A stretch of 64,000 nt of DNA. Origin: DAITBA01 sp036824005 (lineage in GTDB: Bacteria; Pseudomonadota; Gammaproteobacteria; Burkholderiales; Rhodocyclaceae). Made by a program: the position numbers and the translations under genes. The notes below the pieces were generated by a model. It was given only the letters and a program-made list of their open reading frames with translations. It was not told where the DNA came from and searched no databases. Location of the stretch: NCBI GenBank assembly GCA_036824005.1, contig DAITBA010000021.1, positions 1-64,000 on the forward strand. The letters are read 5' to 3'. This document shows, piece by piece, positions 31,017 to 39,844 of this stretch. The stretch's first letter is position 1; every line of letters starts with the position of its first letter.

Positions 31017-31045
31017 AGCGGGACAGGCTTTTGGCCCATCCCGCT
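31017..31045 (-). terminator. Intrinsic terminator in the carA leader
   Basis: On the minus strand AGCGGGA and TCCCGCT form a 7-bp stem, extended inside by GGC/GCC around a CAAAA loop and followed by TTTTCG. It lies after the iorB stop (31111) but also just downstream of the carA promoter candidate. It may end ior transcripts, attenuate carAB, or both. Confidence 0.75.
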
Positions 31046-31059
31046 CTTGAATTGCCGCA

Positions 31060-31088
31060 ATTATAGCGAAGGCGCGGGTTGCGAGCAA
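31060..31088 (-). promoter_or_regulatory. Sigma-70 promoter candidate for carAB-greA
   Basis: Minus strand TTGCTC (31083-31088), 17-bp spacer, TATAAT (31060-31065). Start would be near 31053, about 93 nt before the carA GTG, with the terminator hairpin beginning a few bases after it. Confidence 0.6.
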
Positions 31089-31110
31089 ATCCGCGCTGCA
31101 GCGTGATCGT

Positions 31111-32703
31111 TCAGGGCAATGACGTCGGATTCGAGATGCCGGCCGTTTCGGTCTTCGACGGTCGCGGCATCCAGACCACCGCCTGCGCTTTGACGGCTCC
31201 GGTTGCAACGGCACCACCGGCGGGCAAGGTCGCAGCAGTCGCGTTCCCCTCCACATCGGTCAGAGCCGCCTCGCGCGCGCGGCGCAGGTTCTCGGCCAAG
31301 GCACTCCCGGCCGATTCGCCTTCGGCGAGGCAGAGCATGGCTTGTAATCTTTCGCGGCCACGCCGGCGCGTATCGCTGTAGCCCTTGACGAGACGCGCGC
31401 AACGGGCGATTTCGAGCGCCACCGGTGCAGCCTGCTGCGCATGACGCCGAATGGCGGCGAGCCAGCGTTCGATCAGCGCCTGTTCATCGGCGTAGCGGGC
31501 ACTGCGCCGCCGCCAGCCCTTGAGCCGGCTCGCGGCACGCAGGAGGAGAAAGCCGAGTACGCTGTTGCTCTTCAATCGCAGGCCGGCGCGCGCCCCGCCA
31601 GCACCCCCGCGAGTGCTCGCCCAGGCGCGCAGCCGTTTGGCGGCGCCCGGCGGCAGGACGTCGGCCAGTTCTTCGATGCCGGGCTTGAAGTAATCGACGA
31701 CGACCACCGGCTCATCGGGCGCAGCTCCGGCCTCGTCGCGGATGCGCGCCAGGCGCTGCCGGCGGCTCTTCAGATCGGCAACGCGGATAACATCCTCGTA
31801 GCTCATCCATAGGGCCAACTGCCGTGCCGTCTCGTTGGTCAGTGCGTAGCCCCCGGCGCCGCGGCTACTGAGTTCCTCCGCCGCCAGGATCGGCCGCAAG
31901 CGATCCAGATACAACCGGGCGTAATCCGCGTCCTGGTAGTCCGTGAGCCGCGCCAGGGCGGTTTCCAGAACGGCATGGGTCGAAGGCGGAAACTCGTGGC
32001 CGACCTGTTCCACGGAAAGCACGGAGCCTGCCGTGGCGACGGCTTGTCCGGTCGGCGCGATTCCTACACCTGTGGCGCAATCGTGGCCAGCGGCGAAGCC
32101 GCGCAGACTCGCATCCACCGCCTTGCCCGAGCGGCGGATCGCCGCCTCGCATAGCTCTCTGGAAAATGGCAGCGCGCTGGAGCCGGCGAGCGCACCGAAC
32201 AGCACGGCGTTGATGACGCTGCCCGTCTGCCGCGCCAGCAGTGACATGTCGAACATCAGGCAACGCCGGGCCAACGTCTGCGCCGCGGCGAGGATGCGAT
32301 CGCCATCATAGCGGCCGTCACCCGGCACCACCTTCTCGGCCACGGCGAAGACGCGGTGGGTGGACGCCACCAGGGTCGTGCGCTCACGGCTGACGTAACC
32401 GTTCTGCATGGCACGGCCCGCTTCCACCAGCTCGGACGCGACCATGACATCCACGTTGCCGGGGCTGGGTGTCAGCGCCAGCACCGGTTGCCGCCCGGCC
32501 AGCGCCTCGACCGGGAGCGGAAAGATCTCGACATAGTACGTGGTGGCACCAGTGCGCTGGGACACGCCGGGAATCGAGGTGCTCTGTGCCGGATAGCCCG
32601 CCACGGTAGCGGCGTCCACCAGCCATTCGGCGAGTACCCCGCCCCCCTCGCCGCCGAGGGCAGCGATGAGGATGGCGATGGGACGCTCGACGGATGCGCT
32701 CAT
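31111..32703 (-). CDS. iorB: Indolepyruvate oxidoreductase subunit beta IorB (long form)
   Basis: 530 residues. The first 200 form the 2-oxoacid:ferredoxin oxidoreductase gamma-type domain (IAALGGEGGGVLAEWLVDAA; STSIPGVSQRTGATTYYVEI). Archaeal IorB stops there. The rest, about 300 residues with Arg-rich helices, is the C-terminal extension I know from proteobacterial IorB. With IorA it oxidises aryl pyruvates such as phenylpyruvate or indolepyruvate to the aryl-acetyl-CoA. It overlaps iorA by 4 bp and ends the long leftward pad-ior gene run. Confidence 0.88.
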   Translation of the reverse strand: MSASVERPIAILIAALGGEGGGVLAEWLVDAATVAGYPAQSTSIPGVSQRTGATTYYVEIFPLPVEALAGRQPVLALTPSPGNVDVMVASELVEAGRAMQNGYVSRERTTLVASTHRVFAVAEKVVPGDGRYDGDRILAAAQTLARRCLMFDMSLLARQTGSVINAVLFGALAGSSALPFSRELCEAAIRRSGKAVDASLRGFAAGHDCATGVGIAPTGQAVATAGSVLSVEQVGHEFPPSTHAVLETALARLTDYQDADYARLYLDRLRPILAAEELSSRGAGGYALTNETARQLALWMSYEDVIRVADLKSRRQRLARIRDEAGAAPDEPVVVVDYFKPGIEELADVLPPGAAKRLRAWASTRGGAGGARAGLRLKSNSVLGFLLLRAASRLKGWRRRSARYADEQALIERWLAAIRRHAQQAAPVALEIARCARLVKGYSDTRRRGRERLQAMLCLAEGESAGSALAENLRRAREAALTDVEGNATAATLPAGGAVATGAVKAQAVVWMPRPSKTETAGISNPTSLP

Positions 32704-34793
32704 GCTCGTCCCTGCACCAGGCCAATGACACCGCAGCGCAGGCGGTCGATGAGGCGATCCCACGGCCCAGGATTGCACATCACATCCACGCGGTAGAACG
32801 ACGGGCACAGGCTCGCCGCCTGAGCCACTTCGCCGCACACGCCGCAGCCGACGCAGCCATCGTTCACATAAGCTACCGGATCGCTGCGTAGCGGATCCGG
32901 CGTCGACTTGATGGTGAGCGACGGACAGCCGGACAGGCGTATGCAGGAGTGATCGCCGGTGCACACGTCCGCGTCCACGCCGAAGCGGCTGCGCACCACC
33001 CGTTTCCCTGCCGCCAGTTTCTGCGCCGTGAGCGGACGTTCGCGCCGCTGCCGCTCCAACTGGCATTCGCCGTCGGCGACGATGACCTTGAGCCCCTTGT
33101 GTGCTCCGGAAAGCGCCTCGCTCAGCGTAGCCGCGACGGTACCGACCCGGTAGCTGGGTACCGTCTTCAGCCACTTCACGCCCAGGCCGCGCAGGGTGGC
33201 GGCGATGCTCATGTCGCTCGGCCGGTCGAGCGCATTGGCGCCGCTGGAGGGAATGCGCTGGGCGCCGGTGGCCGAGGTGTAGCCGTTCTTCATGATCACC
33301 AGCACGCCGTCATCGCCATTGAACACGGCATTGGCAACGCCGGTGGTGAGTCCGTTGTGCCAGAAGCCGCCGTCGCCCATGACGCTGATCACCGGCTTGC
33401 CCAGGGCCGGCGCGACGGCAGCGGAGCTCGCCAGCCCCAGGCCGTAGCCGAGCACGCTGTTGCCCAGATTGAACGGCGGCAGCGTGGAGAAGGTGTGGCA
33501 GCCGATGTCGGCCGCCACATGCAGCCCATCGGCCTCGCGCTCGACGATTTTCATGGCGGCGAACACCGGCCGTTCCGGGCAACCGACGCAGAAGCCGGGC
33601 GGGCGTGACGGCACCGGCTCGGCGAGCAACTCGCGGGCCTGCCGTGCGGGTGCCTGGGCCCGCCCCAGCGCATCGGCGACGGCCGAAACATCGACACCTT
33701 CGGGCACCACCGCCTGGAGAAAGCGCGCCACGCCAGCAAGAACGGCCTCGCCGGTGTACTCCCCGGCCGCGGGCAGAACGTCCTTGCCCACGACCGCCGT
33801 ATCCACGTCGGCACGCCGCAGGACGGCGTTCAGCGCCTGCTCGATGAAATCCGGCTGGCCCTCCTCTACCACCAGCACTGCACGCTTGCCGTTGCAGAAA
33901 CGCACCAACTCTTCCGGCACCAGCGGATAGGCGACGTTCATCACGTACAACGGCAGCGCCGACTTGCCGAAGGCGTCCGCCAGGCCGAGTAGTTGCAGCG
34001 CCCGGATGACGGTGTTGTACAGCCCGCCCTGGGTGACAATGCCGATGTCGCGGCTGGCGCCGGGAAACATCTCGTTCAATCGCCGGCTGCGAATGAATTC
34101 GAGTGCCGCGGGCAGGCGCACCTCCACCTTGTGCTTCTCCTGCGCATAGACCGAGGGCGGCAGGCAGATGCGGCCGTAGTCGGACTCCGGTTTGCCGATG
34201 GCGTGCTTGCGCGACAGCAGCGGCGCCACGTTGTCCTTGCAGGCGAAGCTGCCGTGCAGGTGGCAGGCGCGAATGCGCAGTCCGAGCATGACCGGCGTAT
34301 TGCTCGCCTCCGACAAGGCGAACCCCTGCTCCACCATGTCCACGATGCTCGGCAGGTTCGGCCGCGGATCGAGCAGCCAGAGCTGCGACTTCATGGCGAA
34401 GGCGTGAGTGCGCTCCTGTACGATCGAGGCGCCCTCGCCGTAGTCGTCGCCTATGACGATCAGCGCCCCGCCCTTGACGCCGGCGGAGGAGAGATTGGAC
34501 AGCGCGTCGGAGGCGACGTTGGTGCCGACGACCGACTTCCAGGTGGCGGCACCGCGCAGCGGATAGTTGATGGAGGCACCGAGCATGGCCGCAGCGCCCG
34601 CCTCGTTGGCGGCGGGTTCGAAATGCACGCCGAGTTCATCGAGGACGTCGCGGGCATCGGCGAGCACGTCCATCAGGTGCGACACCGGCGCGCCCTGATA
34701 GCCGGTGATGTAGCTCACCCCGGACTGCAGCAGCGCCTTGGCCACGGCGACGATGCCTTCGCCATGAAACGTTGCGCCCGCGCCCAGGCGCAA
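32700..34793 (-). CDS. iorA: Indolepyruvate oxidoreductase subunit alpha IorA
   Basis: 697 residues from the TTG at 34793. The pyrimidine-binding domain (YITGYQGAPVSHLMDVL) leads, the thiamine-diphosphate domain with MGDGGFWHNGLTTGVANAV is near 440, and a C-terminal ferredoxin domain has CTGDHSCIRLSGCP and CVGCGVCGEVA. In-frame residues before the TTG read LERSFTKEVEL, a stretch I recall at the N-terminus of proteobacterial IorA, but no ATG, GTG or TTG precedes it after the in-frame stop. A CTG at 34826 with CGGAG six bases upstream is a candidate non-standard start. Confidence 0.92.
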   Translation of the reverse strand: MRLGAGATFHGEGIVAVAKALLQSGVSYITGYQGAPVSHLMDVLADARDVLDELGVHFEPAANEAGAAAMLGASINYPLRGAATWKSVVGTNVASDALSNLSSAGVKGGALIVIGDDYGEGASIVQERTHAFAMKSQLWLLDPRPNLPSIVDMVEQGFALSEASNTPVMLGLRIRACHLHGSFACKDNVAPLLSRKHAIGKPESDYGRICLPPSVYAQEKHKVEVRLPAALEFIRSRRLNEMFPGASRDIGIVTQGGLYNTVIRALQLLGLADAFGKSALPLYVMNVAYPLVPEELVRFCNGKRAVLVVEEGQPDFIEQALNAVLRRADVDTAVVGKDVLPAAGEYTGEAVLAGVARFLQAVVPEGVDVSAVADALGRAQAPARQARELLAEPVPSRPPGFCVGCPERPVFAAMKIVEREADGLHVAADIGCHTFSTLPPFNLGNSVLGYGLGLASSAAVAPALGKPVISVMGDGGFWHNGLTTGVANAVFNGDDGVLVIMKNGYTSATGAQRIPSSGANALDRPSDMSIAATLRGLGVKWLKTVPSYRVGTVAATLSEALSGAHKGLKVIVADGECQLERQRRERPLTAQKLAAGKRVVRSRFGVDADVCTGDHSCIRLSGCPSLTIKSTPDPLRSDPVAYVNDGCVGCGVCGEVAQAASLCPSFYRVDVMCNPGPWDRLIDRLRCGVIGLVQGRA

Positions 34794-34931
34794 CAGCTCG
34801 ACTTCCTTCGTGAACGAGCGTTCCAGGGGCAGCTCCGATGATTAGACGGCGGTTCGACTCCAGTCCATCCTCCATTCTACGCGGGGGAGAACGGCTCGCG
34901 GCCAATGGCCGCCGCGGTATCGGCAAGCGAC

Positions 34932-36290
34932 TTACGCTCGGCCGGGGCAAGCGGGGCCCTGGGCACTAATGCGCTTTTCCGCCAGCCGCTTGATCATCGC
35001 CACGTTTTCGGCAACGGTCGCCTGGATGTGGCCGATTTGCTCGGGACTAAGGTGGCGATACTTGCCCTGGGCCTTGAGGTACGCCGCGATCGGCAACGGG
35101 TCGTCCACCGGGTGGGTCAGGCGCAGGCGATCCACGGGATCGTACTCCCAGAGCAGGACGAAGTTGGTCTCCACCGCCTTGCGGGCCACCTCGATGTTCT
35201 GCTGCGCAGGAAAACGCCACCCAGTGGTGCACGGCGAATAGACGTGCAGATAGGCGAAGCCGCGCTTCGAGGCTTGGATGGCCTTGTCCAGCTTGTCGTA
35301 GAGATCCTCCATGAATGCCGTGCTCGCGGTGGCGACATACTCGCAGTTGTGCATGACCATGAGCAGCGGCAGGTTCTTGGCGTCCTGGGTCTTGCCCCTG
35401 GATTCGCGCCCGACCGGGGTGGTGCTGGTCCAGGCGCCGAAGGGCGTGCAGCTGGAGCGCTGCATGCCCGTGTTCATGTAGCCTTCGTTATCGATGACGA
35501 TGAACAGGATTTCCTCGCCCCGCTCCGCCGCGCCGGAAAGCGATTGGAAACCTACGTCGGCGGCACCGCCATCGCCGGCCAGCGCCATGGCGACGACATC
35601 CCGACCCTTGCGCTTGTAGTGGCGGCGCACGCCGGCGAGCATCGAGGCCGTATTGGTAAGCAGCGGGTGGAACACCGGTACCTTGGTGCCGGTAAGGCCG
35701 TTGTACCCCACCGAGCCCATGCCGGGCACACAGCCCGGCGGTGTCGCCAGCACCGTCTCCGGCCCGACGCGGCGCAGGGCATGGCGCATGAGCAGCTCCG
35801 TATTGCAGCCCTGGCAGCCGGCCAGTCCGGGCACGAACAGGTCCTCGAGCTCGCCCACCTCGTTGTAGATCCGTGAGGTCGTGATATACCTGAGCGCCCG
35901 GTCGGGGCAGGATTTGACGCACGCCGGATCACCGCCGCACAGGTCGCACTTGATGACATGGCCGACCTGGGCGTCGAGCACGATGCCGCCGTAGGCGCAG
36001 CCGGCGGTGCACAACAGACAGTTCACGCACTTGCCCCGATCCCAGTCGATGACGCCGGTCTCGCTGTTCTTGGCCAGCGCCGCGGCAGGACAGTTGTGGG
36101 CGCACTTCGGATCGCCGCACTGCCGGCAAAGGGCCAATTCGAAATCACCCTCGTCCAGGCCCGGCACGATCTGGATGCGCGAACGGCCGACATCCTGCGT
36201 CCCGCTCTTCGCCTCGGCGCAGGCGATCATGCAGGCGCCGCAGCCGTCGCAGTCCTCGGCGCGAAAGGCAATGGTGTTATACGCGGGCAT
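34932..36290 (-). CDS. padI: Phenylglyoxylate dehydrogenase beta subunit PadI
   Basis: 452 residues, a fusion. Residues 1-165 hold four 4Fe-4S motifs (CDGCGACMIAC, CRQCGDPKCAHNC, CVNCLLCTAGC, CDLCGGDPACVKSC). The remainder is the thiamine-diphosphate beta subunit of 2-oxoacid oxidoreductases with GCQGCNTELLMRHAL and GDGGAADVGFQSL. The arrangement matches PadI of the NAD-dependent phenylglyoxylate dehydrogenase of Azoarcus evansii. With PadE-H it oxidises phenylglyoxylate to benzoyl-CoA. ATG 36290 has GGGGAGAG upstream. Confidence 0.9.
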   Translation of the reverse strand: MPAYNTIAFRAEDCDGCGACMIACAEAKSGTQDVGRSRIQIVPGLDEGDFELALCRQCGDPKCAHNCPAAALAKNSETGVIDWDRGKCVNCLLCTAGCAYGGIVLDAQVGHVIKCDLCGGDPACVKSCPDRALRYITTSRIYNEVGELEDLFVPGLAGCQGCNTELLMRHALRRVGPETVLATPPGCVPGMGSVGYNGLTGTKVPVFHPLLTNTASMLAGVRRHYKRKGRDVVAMALAGDGGAADVGFQSLSGAAERGEEILFIVIDNEGYMNTGMQRSSCTPFGAWTSTTPVGRESRGKTQDAKNLPLLMVMHNCEYVATASTAFMEDLYDKLDKAIQASKRGFAYLHVYSPCTTGWRFPAQQNIEVARKAVETNFVLLWEYDPVDRLRLTHPVDDPLPIAAYLKAQGKYRHLSPEQIGHIQATVAENVAMIKRLAEKRISAQGPACPGRA

Positions 36291-36307
36291 GGCTCTCCCC
36301 TCGTGCT

Positions 36308-37567
36308 TCAGCGCCAAGTCTTCGACATCAGCAGGCGCGCGGTCTCCTGCGGCCGCTCGATGAAGCGCGCCCTTACGGGCGACAGGTCGACGCGGCGCAG
36401 GATCAGCTCCCACATGATTCCGGCATCGAAGGGCATATTGACGCCGAAGATGCCGACCAGCCGGTTGTCGGCGAGCACGATCTTGAGATAACGCCCCCGC
36501 CCCTGATCGATCTGCTTGATCGCCTCACAGGTGGCGCCTTCCGGCAGGCGGTCCACGCCCACCGACAGCGCCGTCTGACCGAAGAAGTTATACGTATTGA
36601 GCGGCACGCCACCGGCATAGGGCTTTAGCGCTGCGTCGCCGGCCATGGCCTGACCGGCGATGCGCCCCTGCTCCACTGCGTCGGGAAGGATGCCATTGAT
36701 GATCCGCTCGCCATCGTAGAAGCCGCGCGCCTGCGCAACATCGCCGGCCGCCCAGATGTTGGCGACGTTGGTGCGCATGCTGTCATCCACGAGAACGCCG
36801 CGGTCCTGCTCGATCCCCGCCCCCTGCAGGTAGTCGGTCACCGGTCGCACGCCCGTGCCGATGAGCAGCAGGTCGGCGGCCAATTCGTCGCCGCCGGATA
36901 GCGTCAGCACGCAGCCAGCGCCCTCGCGCCGGGCATGTACTACCCGGCGGCCGGTCAGAATGCGCACGCCCCCGGAGCCAAAGGCCTCGCGGATCAGCGC
37001 GCCCGCCTCGGCGTCGAAATAGCCCGGCAATACCTCCGGCTGCATCTCCACGACAGTAACGCCAGCGCCGGCCTCGGCAAAGTTCTCCGCGGCATGCATG
37101 CCGATCAGTCCCGCCCCCAGCACCACTGCCTGCCGTGCTGCCGGCAATGCCTGGCGCAGCTTCAGCGCATCGTCCAGCGTGCGCAGCACGTGGAAGGGGA
37201 CATCCTGCAAGCCGTCAATGGCTGGCAACACCGGCGTCGCGCCCGTGGCGAGCAGCAGCTTCGCGTAAGTCACTTCCTCGCCGTGAGCGAGCCGGGCGAG
37301 ATTGCGCTCCGGCGCGATGCCGGTCAGCTCGCTGCCGGGCCGGTAGTTCACGCCGTGCCGGCGAAAGTAGTCGCCGTCGCGCAGGAAGATGCCCCCGGCA
37401 TCCGCCCGCCCCGAGACGATGTAGGGCAGTACGGTCGGCGAATAGGGCAGGTTGTCGTCCTTGCCAACGACGGTGAGATCGTGGTCGGCGTCTACCAGTC
37501 GGATGGCATGGAGCGCAGCCAGCGCCGCGTGGCTGGCGCCTACGATCAGGTAATGGGTCTGCTTCAT
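36308..37567 (-). CDS. padH: Phenylglyoxylate dehydrogenase epsilon subunit PadH
   Basis: 419-residue FAD/NAD(P)-dependent disulfide-oxidoreductase-fold protein. The FAD site is YLIVGASHAALAAL at residue 6, the NAD site VVLGAGLIGMHAAENFAEAG near 148, and the second FAD motif IWAAGDVAQA near 270. In the Pad complex this subunit passes electrons to NAD+. It lies 17 bp before padI and 8 bp after padG. Confidence 0.9.
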   Translation of the reverse strand: MKQTHYLIVGASHAALAALHAIRLVDADHDLTVVGKDDNLPYSPTVLPYIVSGRADAGGIFLRDGDYFRRHGVNYRPGSELTGIAPERNLARLAHGEEVTYAKLLLATGATPVLPAIDGLQDVPFHVLRTLDDALKLRQALPAARQAVVLGAGLIGMHAAENFAEAGAGVTVVEMQPEVLPGYFDAEAGALIREAFGSGGVRILTGRRVVHARREGAGCVLTLSGGDELAADLLLIGTGVRPVTDYLQGAGIEQDRGVLVDDSMRTNVANIWAAGDVAQARGFYDGERIINGILPDAVEQGRIAGQAMAGDAALKPYAGGVPLNTYNFFGQTALSVGVDRLPEGATCEAIKQIDQGRGRYLKIVLADNRLVGIFGVNMPFDAGIMWELILRRVDLSPVRARFIERPQETARLLMSKTWR

Positions 37568-37575
37568 GGCTCAGG

Positions 37576-38799
37576 TTACTCGCTTTCGTTCAGCCACACG
37601 GTACCGCCTGCCGGCGCACCCTTGACCAGCGCCGCCGTGGACTCGATCACGCGCAGAAAGTGCTCCACCGTCAGATCGGCACCGGCCAAGCCGCCGATGA
37701 AGCTGGTCGCCGGGACGTAGCGCTTGACATGGGCCAGCGCACCGAGCGTGTCCTGGTAGAGCGGACCACTGTTCCAGCCGAAACTCACCGAGCGGTCCAC
37801 GACGCCGACCGCTTTGACCTCAGCCAGTACCGCCGCCACGGCGGCGACCGGGAACGGACGATAGGTCTTGATCTTCACCAGGCCGACCCGGGCGCCGCAT
37901 TCGCGCGCCTCGTCCACCGCGTCCTTTGCGGCGCCGGTCATGCTGCCGATCGTCATGATGGCGTACTCGGCGCCGTCCATACGGTACGCTTCGATGAGCG
38001 GTGCGTGGCAGCGGCCGATGCACTCGCCCCAGTCCTGGTGCGCTTCGTCGATAACGCGCAGGGCATTCTGCATGCCGCGGCACTGCCCTCGTCGATAGCG
38101 CACGAACATCGCCGGCCCGGCGCCGCTGGCACCGCCGGTGAGCGGGTCCACCGCCATCGGCCGATCGGGATCGAGCGCCGCATGCCAGTTCACGTTCTTC
38201 TCGCCCAGGAAGGCATCCACCGCATCCTGCTCCGGCAGTTCCACCCGGGCGGCGCCATAGGAAAGGTAATTCCCGTCGTGGCAGACATTCACCGGCAGCA
38301 TGACATCCGGATGCTCGGCAACGCGGTAGGCCATAATCACCGTGTCGAGTACCTCCTGGACCGTCTCGCAGTACATCTGGATCCAGCCCACCTCACGCAC
38401 GCTCATGGCGTCCTGGTGGCCGCCCCAGACGCTTTGCGGCGTGAGCGTGTCGCGCGTGACGATGGACATGACCATGGGCAGGCGCAGGCCGGGTGTGCGC
38501 AGGTACGGCTCGAACATGAAGGCGAGCCCCGGCCCGCAACTTGCCGTGTACGTGCGCGCGCCCGCCAGCGCACCGCCCTGGAGCACGGACAGCACGCTGT
38601 GCTCGCCTTCGACGTCCACCAATTCGGCGTCGAGTTTGCCGTCGGCGATGAACCTTGCCACGTATTCCACCAGCGATGACTGGGGTGTGATGGGGTAGAC
38701 GGCCACCATGTCCACGCGCGCCAGGACCACCCCCCACGCCGCTGCCTCGTTGCCGTCGCAGACGATGACGCGCGGCTTGTGCTCGACTGCTGCGACCAT
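37576..38799 (-). CDS. padG: Phenylglyoxylate dehydrogenase alpha subunit PadG
   Basis: 407 residues; alpha subunit of a 2-oxoacid:acceptor oxidoreductase. The N-terminal pyrimidine-binding domain includes VDMVAVYPITPQSSLVEYVA near 28 and GARTYTASCGPGLAFMFEP near 80. Its C-terminal domain carries VGVVDRSVSFG near 340. It pairs with PadI to bind thiamine diphosphate. It starts the PadG-H-I part after a 133-bp gap that holds a dispersed repeat. Confidence 0.9.
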   Translation of the reverse strand: MVAAVEHKPRVIVCDGNEAAAWGVVLARVDMVAVYPITPQSSLVEYVARFIADGKLDAELVDVEGEHSVLSVLQGGALAGARTYTASCGPGLAFMFEPYLRTPGLRLPMVMSIVTRDTLTPQSVWGGHQDAMSVREVGWIQMYCETVQEVLDTVIMAYRVAEHPDVMLPVNVCHDGNYLSYGAARVELPEQDAVDAFLGEKNVNWHAALDPDRPMAVDPLTGGASGAGPAMFVRYRRGQCRGMQNALRVIDEAHQDWGECIGRCHAPLIEAYRMDGAEYAIMTIGSMTGAAKDAVDEARECGARVGLVKIKTYRPFPVAAVAAVLAEVKAVGVVDRSVSFGWNSGPLYQDTLGALAHVKRYVPATSFIGGLAGADLTVEHFLRVIESTAALVKGAPAGGTVWLNESE

Positions 38800-38822
38800 C
38801 GCATCAGCTCCAAATAGTCAGG

Positions 38823-38929
38823 TAGCCACAAAGACGCGGAGACACAGAGGAAGTCACGGAAGAGAAACCCACAATTGCTCGTCTGAGTGCCATCTCTGCG
38901 TCACGTTCCCTCTGTGCCAGGCTTTCCGG
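38823..38929. repeat. Dispersed intergenic repeat, second copy
   Basis: Fills the gap between padG and padF. It opens with GCCACAAAGACGCGGAGAC then ACAGAGG, and closes with TCTCTGCGTCACGTTCCC then TCTGTGCC, a diverged inverted copy of the opening. It resembles the element between carA and carB (29731-29810). Confidence 0.55.
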
Positions 38930-38932
38930 CCG

Positions 38933-39223
38933 TCATGCCGACTCCGCAATCATGGTGATCGCCCGCTGCGGGCATTCGGCGGCACAGATGCCGCAGCCCT
39001 TGCAGGTAGCGAGATTGATGTCGAACCAGGCCGGCTTCTCGACGATGCATTGCACGGGGCAGTACAGCCAGCACACGGCGCACTTGACGCATTTGTCGCG
39101 ATCCACGGCCGGACGCATGCTGCGCCAGTCGCCGGGCAGCATCGGACTGGGCCGCGTCGCGATGGGGCACAGGTCATTGGGAATCGTCGACTGGTCGAAA
39201 AAAGGCTTCGACTGCTGCTTCAT
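38933..39223 (-). CDS. padF: Phenylglyoxylate dehydrogenase delta subunit PadF (ferredoxin)
   Basis: 96 residues with two 4Fe-4S motifs, CVKCAVCWLYCP and CKGCGICAAECP, as in delta subunits of four-subunit pyruvate oxidoreductases. It passes electrons within the complex. It overlaps padE by 4 bp. Confidence 0.9.
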   Translation of the reverse strand: MKQQSKPFFDQSTIPNDLCPIATRPSPMLPGDWRSMRPAVDRDKCVKCAVCWLYCPVQCIVEKPAWFDINLATCKGCGICAAECPQRAITMIAESA

Positions 39224-39792
39224 GCCGCCGCCCTCCTCTCGATCTTGTGCACCGTCGTCTCGTCGAAGCCGCGCTGCAGCGCTTCCACGTTCTGTGCCAG
39301 GCCGGCGTCGCGGAAGTCCGATTCTTGCAGCGCAGACCGCAGCGCATCGAGGGACACCAGTCCCGTGGTCCGGGCAAAGGCGCCGAGCATGATCGTGTTG
39401 GTGATGGTCCGTCCGAAGATGGTCAGCGCAATGCCCACGGCATCGCATAGCCCGACCGTTTCGATGAGCGGCGGCAGGCTCAACTCGCTCAACGCCTTGG
39501 CCGTGGTCTGCACCAATGCTCCGCCCTGCTTCACGCCTTCGAACACGTTCACCGCCCGGGCGACGGTCGGGTCGATGCACACGATGCAGTCGGGACTGTA
39601 GATATTCGTCATGCGCCGGATCTCGCGCTCGTCGCAGCGCACGAATGCGGCCACGGGCGCGCCGCGACGCTCGAATCCGAATTGGGGCACGGCCACCGCG
39701 TAACGGCCCTGCGCCACCAGCGCCTTGGCCAGCATCGAAGCGGCGAGTACCGCACCCTGCCCGCCACGGCCATGCAGACGGATCTCGTACAT
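39220..39792 (-). CDS. padE: Phenylglyoxylate dehydrogenase gamma subunit PadE
   Basis: 190 residues; gamma subunit of a 2-oxoacid:acceptor oxidoreductase. The family start IRLHGRGGQGAVLAASMLAKAL is intact, followed by VPQFGFERRGAPVAAFVR. The ATG at 39792 gives this N-terminus directly; the longer upstream frame is not homologous. It lies 52 bp after padD and overlaps padF by 4 bp. Confidence 0.92.
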   Translation of the reverse strand: MYEIRLHGRGGQGAVLAASMLAKALVAQGRYAVAVPQFGFERRGAPVAAFVRCDEREIRRMTNIYSPDCIVCIDPTVARAVNVFEGVKQGGALVQTTAKALSELSLPPLIETVGLCDAVGIALTIFGRTITNTIMLGAFARTTGLVSLDALRSALQESDFRDAGLAQNVEALQRGFDETTVHKIERRAAA

Positions 39793-39844
39793 CCCACTGC
39801 TCCCTGTTCGTGCGCGCGCCGCACCCAGTGCGCACGTTCGAAAT

